Assembly: GCA_023442215.1 (NCBI GenBank)
Contig: JAEZMP010000346.1
Coordinates: forward strand, 1 to 5,837
DNA: 5,837 bases
Direction of reading: 5' to 3'
From: Pseudomonadota bacterium
GTDB lineage: Bacteria; Pseudomonadota; Alphaproteobacteria; Rhizobiales; Segnochrobactraceae
This document shows, piece after piece, positions 5,819-5,837 of this stretch (position 1 is its first letter; the number at the start of each line of letters is the position of its first letter). The notes below the pieces were generated by a model that was not told the DNA's origin, searched no databases, and saw only the letters and a program-made list of their open reading frames with translations. The position numbers were made by a program, and so were the translations under genes.

Positions 5819-5837
5819 ATGGCTCAGCGCATCGCCG
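5819..5837 (+). CDS. Start of an unidentified gene, cut by the window edge
   Basis: Only MAQRIA and one further base are visible. The preceding GGAGGG and its spacing make this a credible start. Six residues do not identify a family. The N-terminus resembles that of some short-chain dehydrogenases such as acetoacetyl-CoA reductases, but that is no more than a hint. The 183-bp gap with strong hairpins suggests it is not part of the dctBD operon. Confidence 0.5.

Overview
The window is GC-rich throughout the genes and looks like chromosomal DNA from an alphaproteobacterium, probably Hyphomicrobiales (rhizobia-like). The main reason is the core locus: a C4-dicarboxylate transporter gene (dctA) transcribed divergently from a dctB-dctD two-component pair, the arrangement classically known from rhizobia. 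No rRNA, tRNA, insertion sequence or CRISPR array is visible, and the species cannot be named from this sequence alone.

Layout. Positions 2-517 hold the 3' part of an ABC-3 family metal (zinc/manganese type) ABC transporter permease, truncated by the window edge. It converges on dctA (637-1965, minus strand), and the two share a strong hairpin terminator with T-rich tracts on both sides (546-593). A control region of about 305 bp (1966-2270) separates dctA from dctB. dctB (2271-4253) and dctD (4250-5635) overlap by ATGA and are surely co-transcribed. A 183-bp gap with three strong GC-rich inverted repeats follows. The window ends in the first six codons of another plus-strand gene (5819 onward), which has a good ribosome binding site.

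How it works together. DctB is a membrane histidine kinase with a periplasmic sensor that, by family knowledge, reads C4-dicarboxylates (succinate, malate, fumarate). It phosphorylates DctD, a sigma-54 activator with receiver, AAA+ (intact GAFTGA) and FIS-type DNA-binding domains. DctD~P activates dctA, whose product imports the dicarboxylates. The intergenic DNA carries the matching control elements, all oriented towards dctA: a consensus -24/-12 sigma-54 promoter (2105-2120), a full match to the IHF consensus (2148-2160) and an upstream 18-bp dyad (2206-2223) that is the best DctD-site candidate. The predicted dctA leader is about 128 nt and contains two stable hairpins.

I see no new biological system here. 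The coding content is a canonical Dct regulon, and the points worth a second look are in the non-coding DNA: the promoter architecture, the leader hairpins and the hairpin cluster after dctD.
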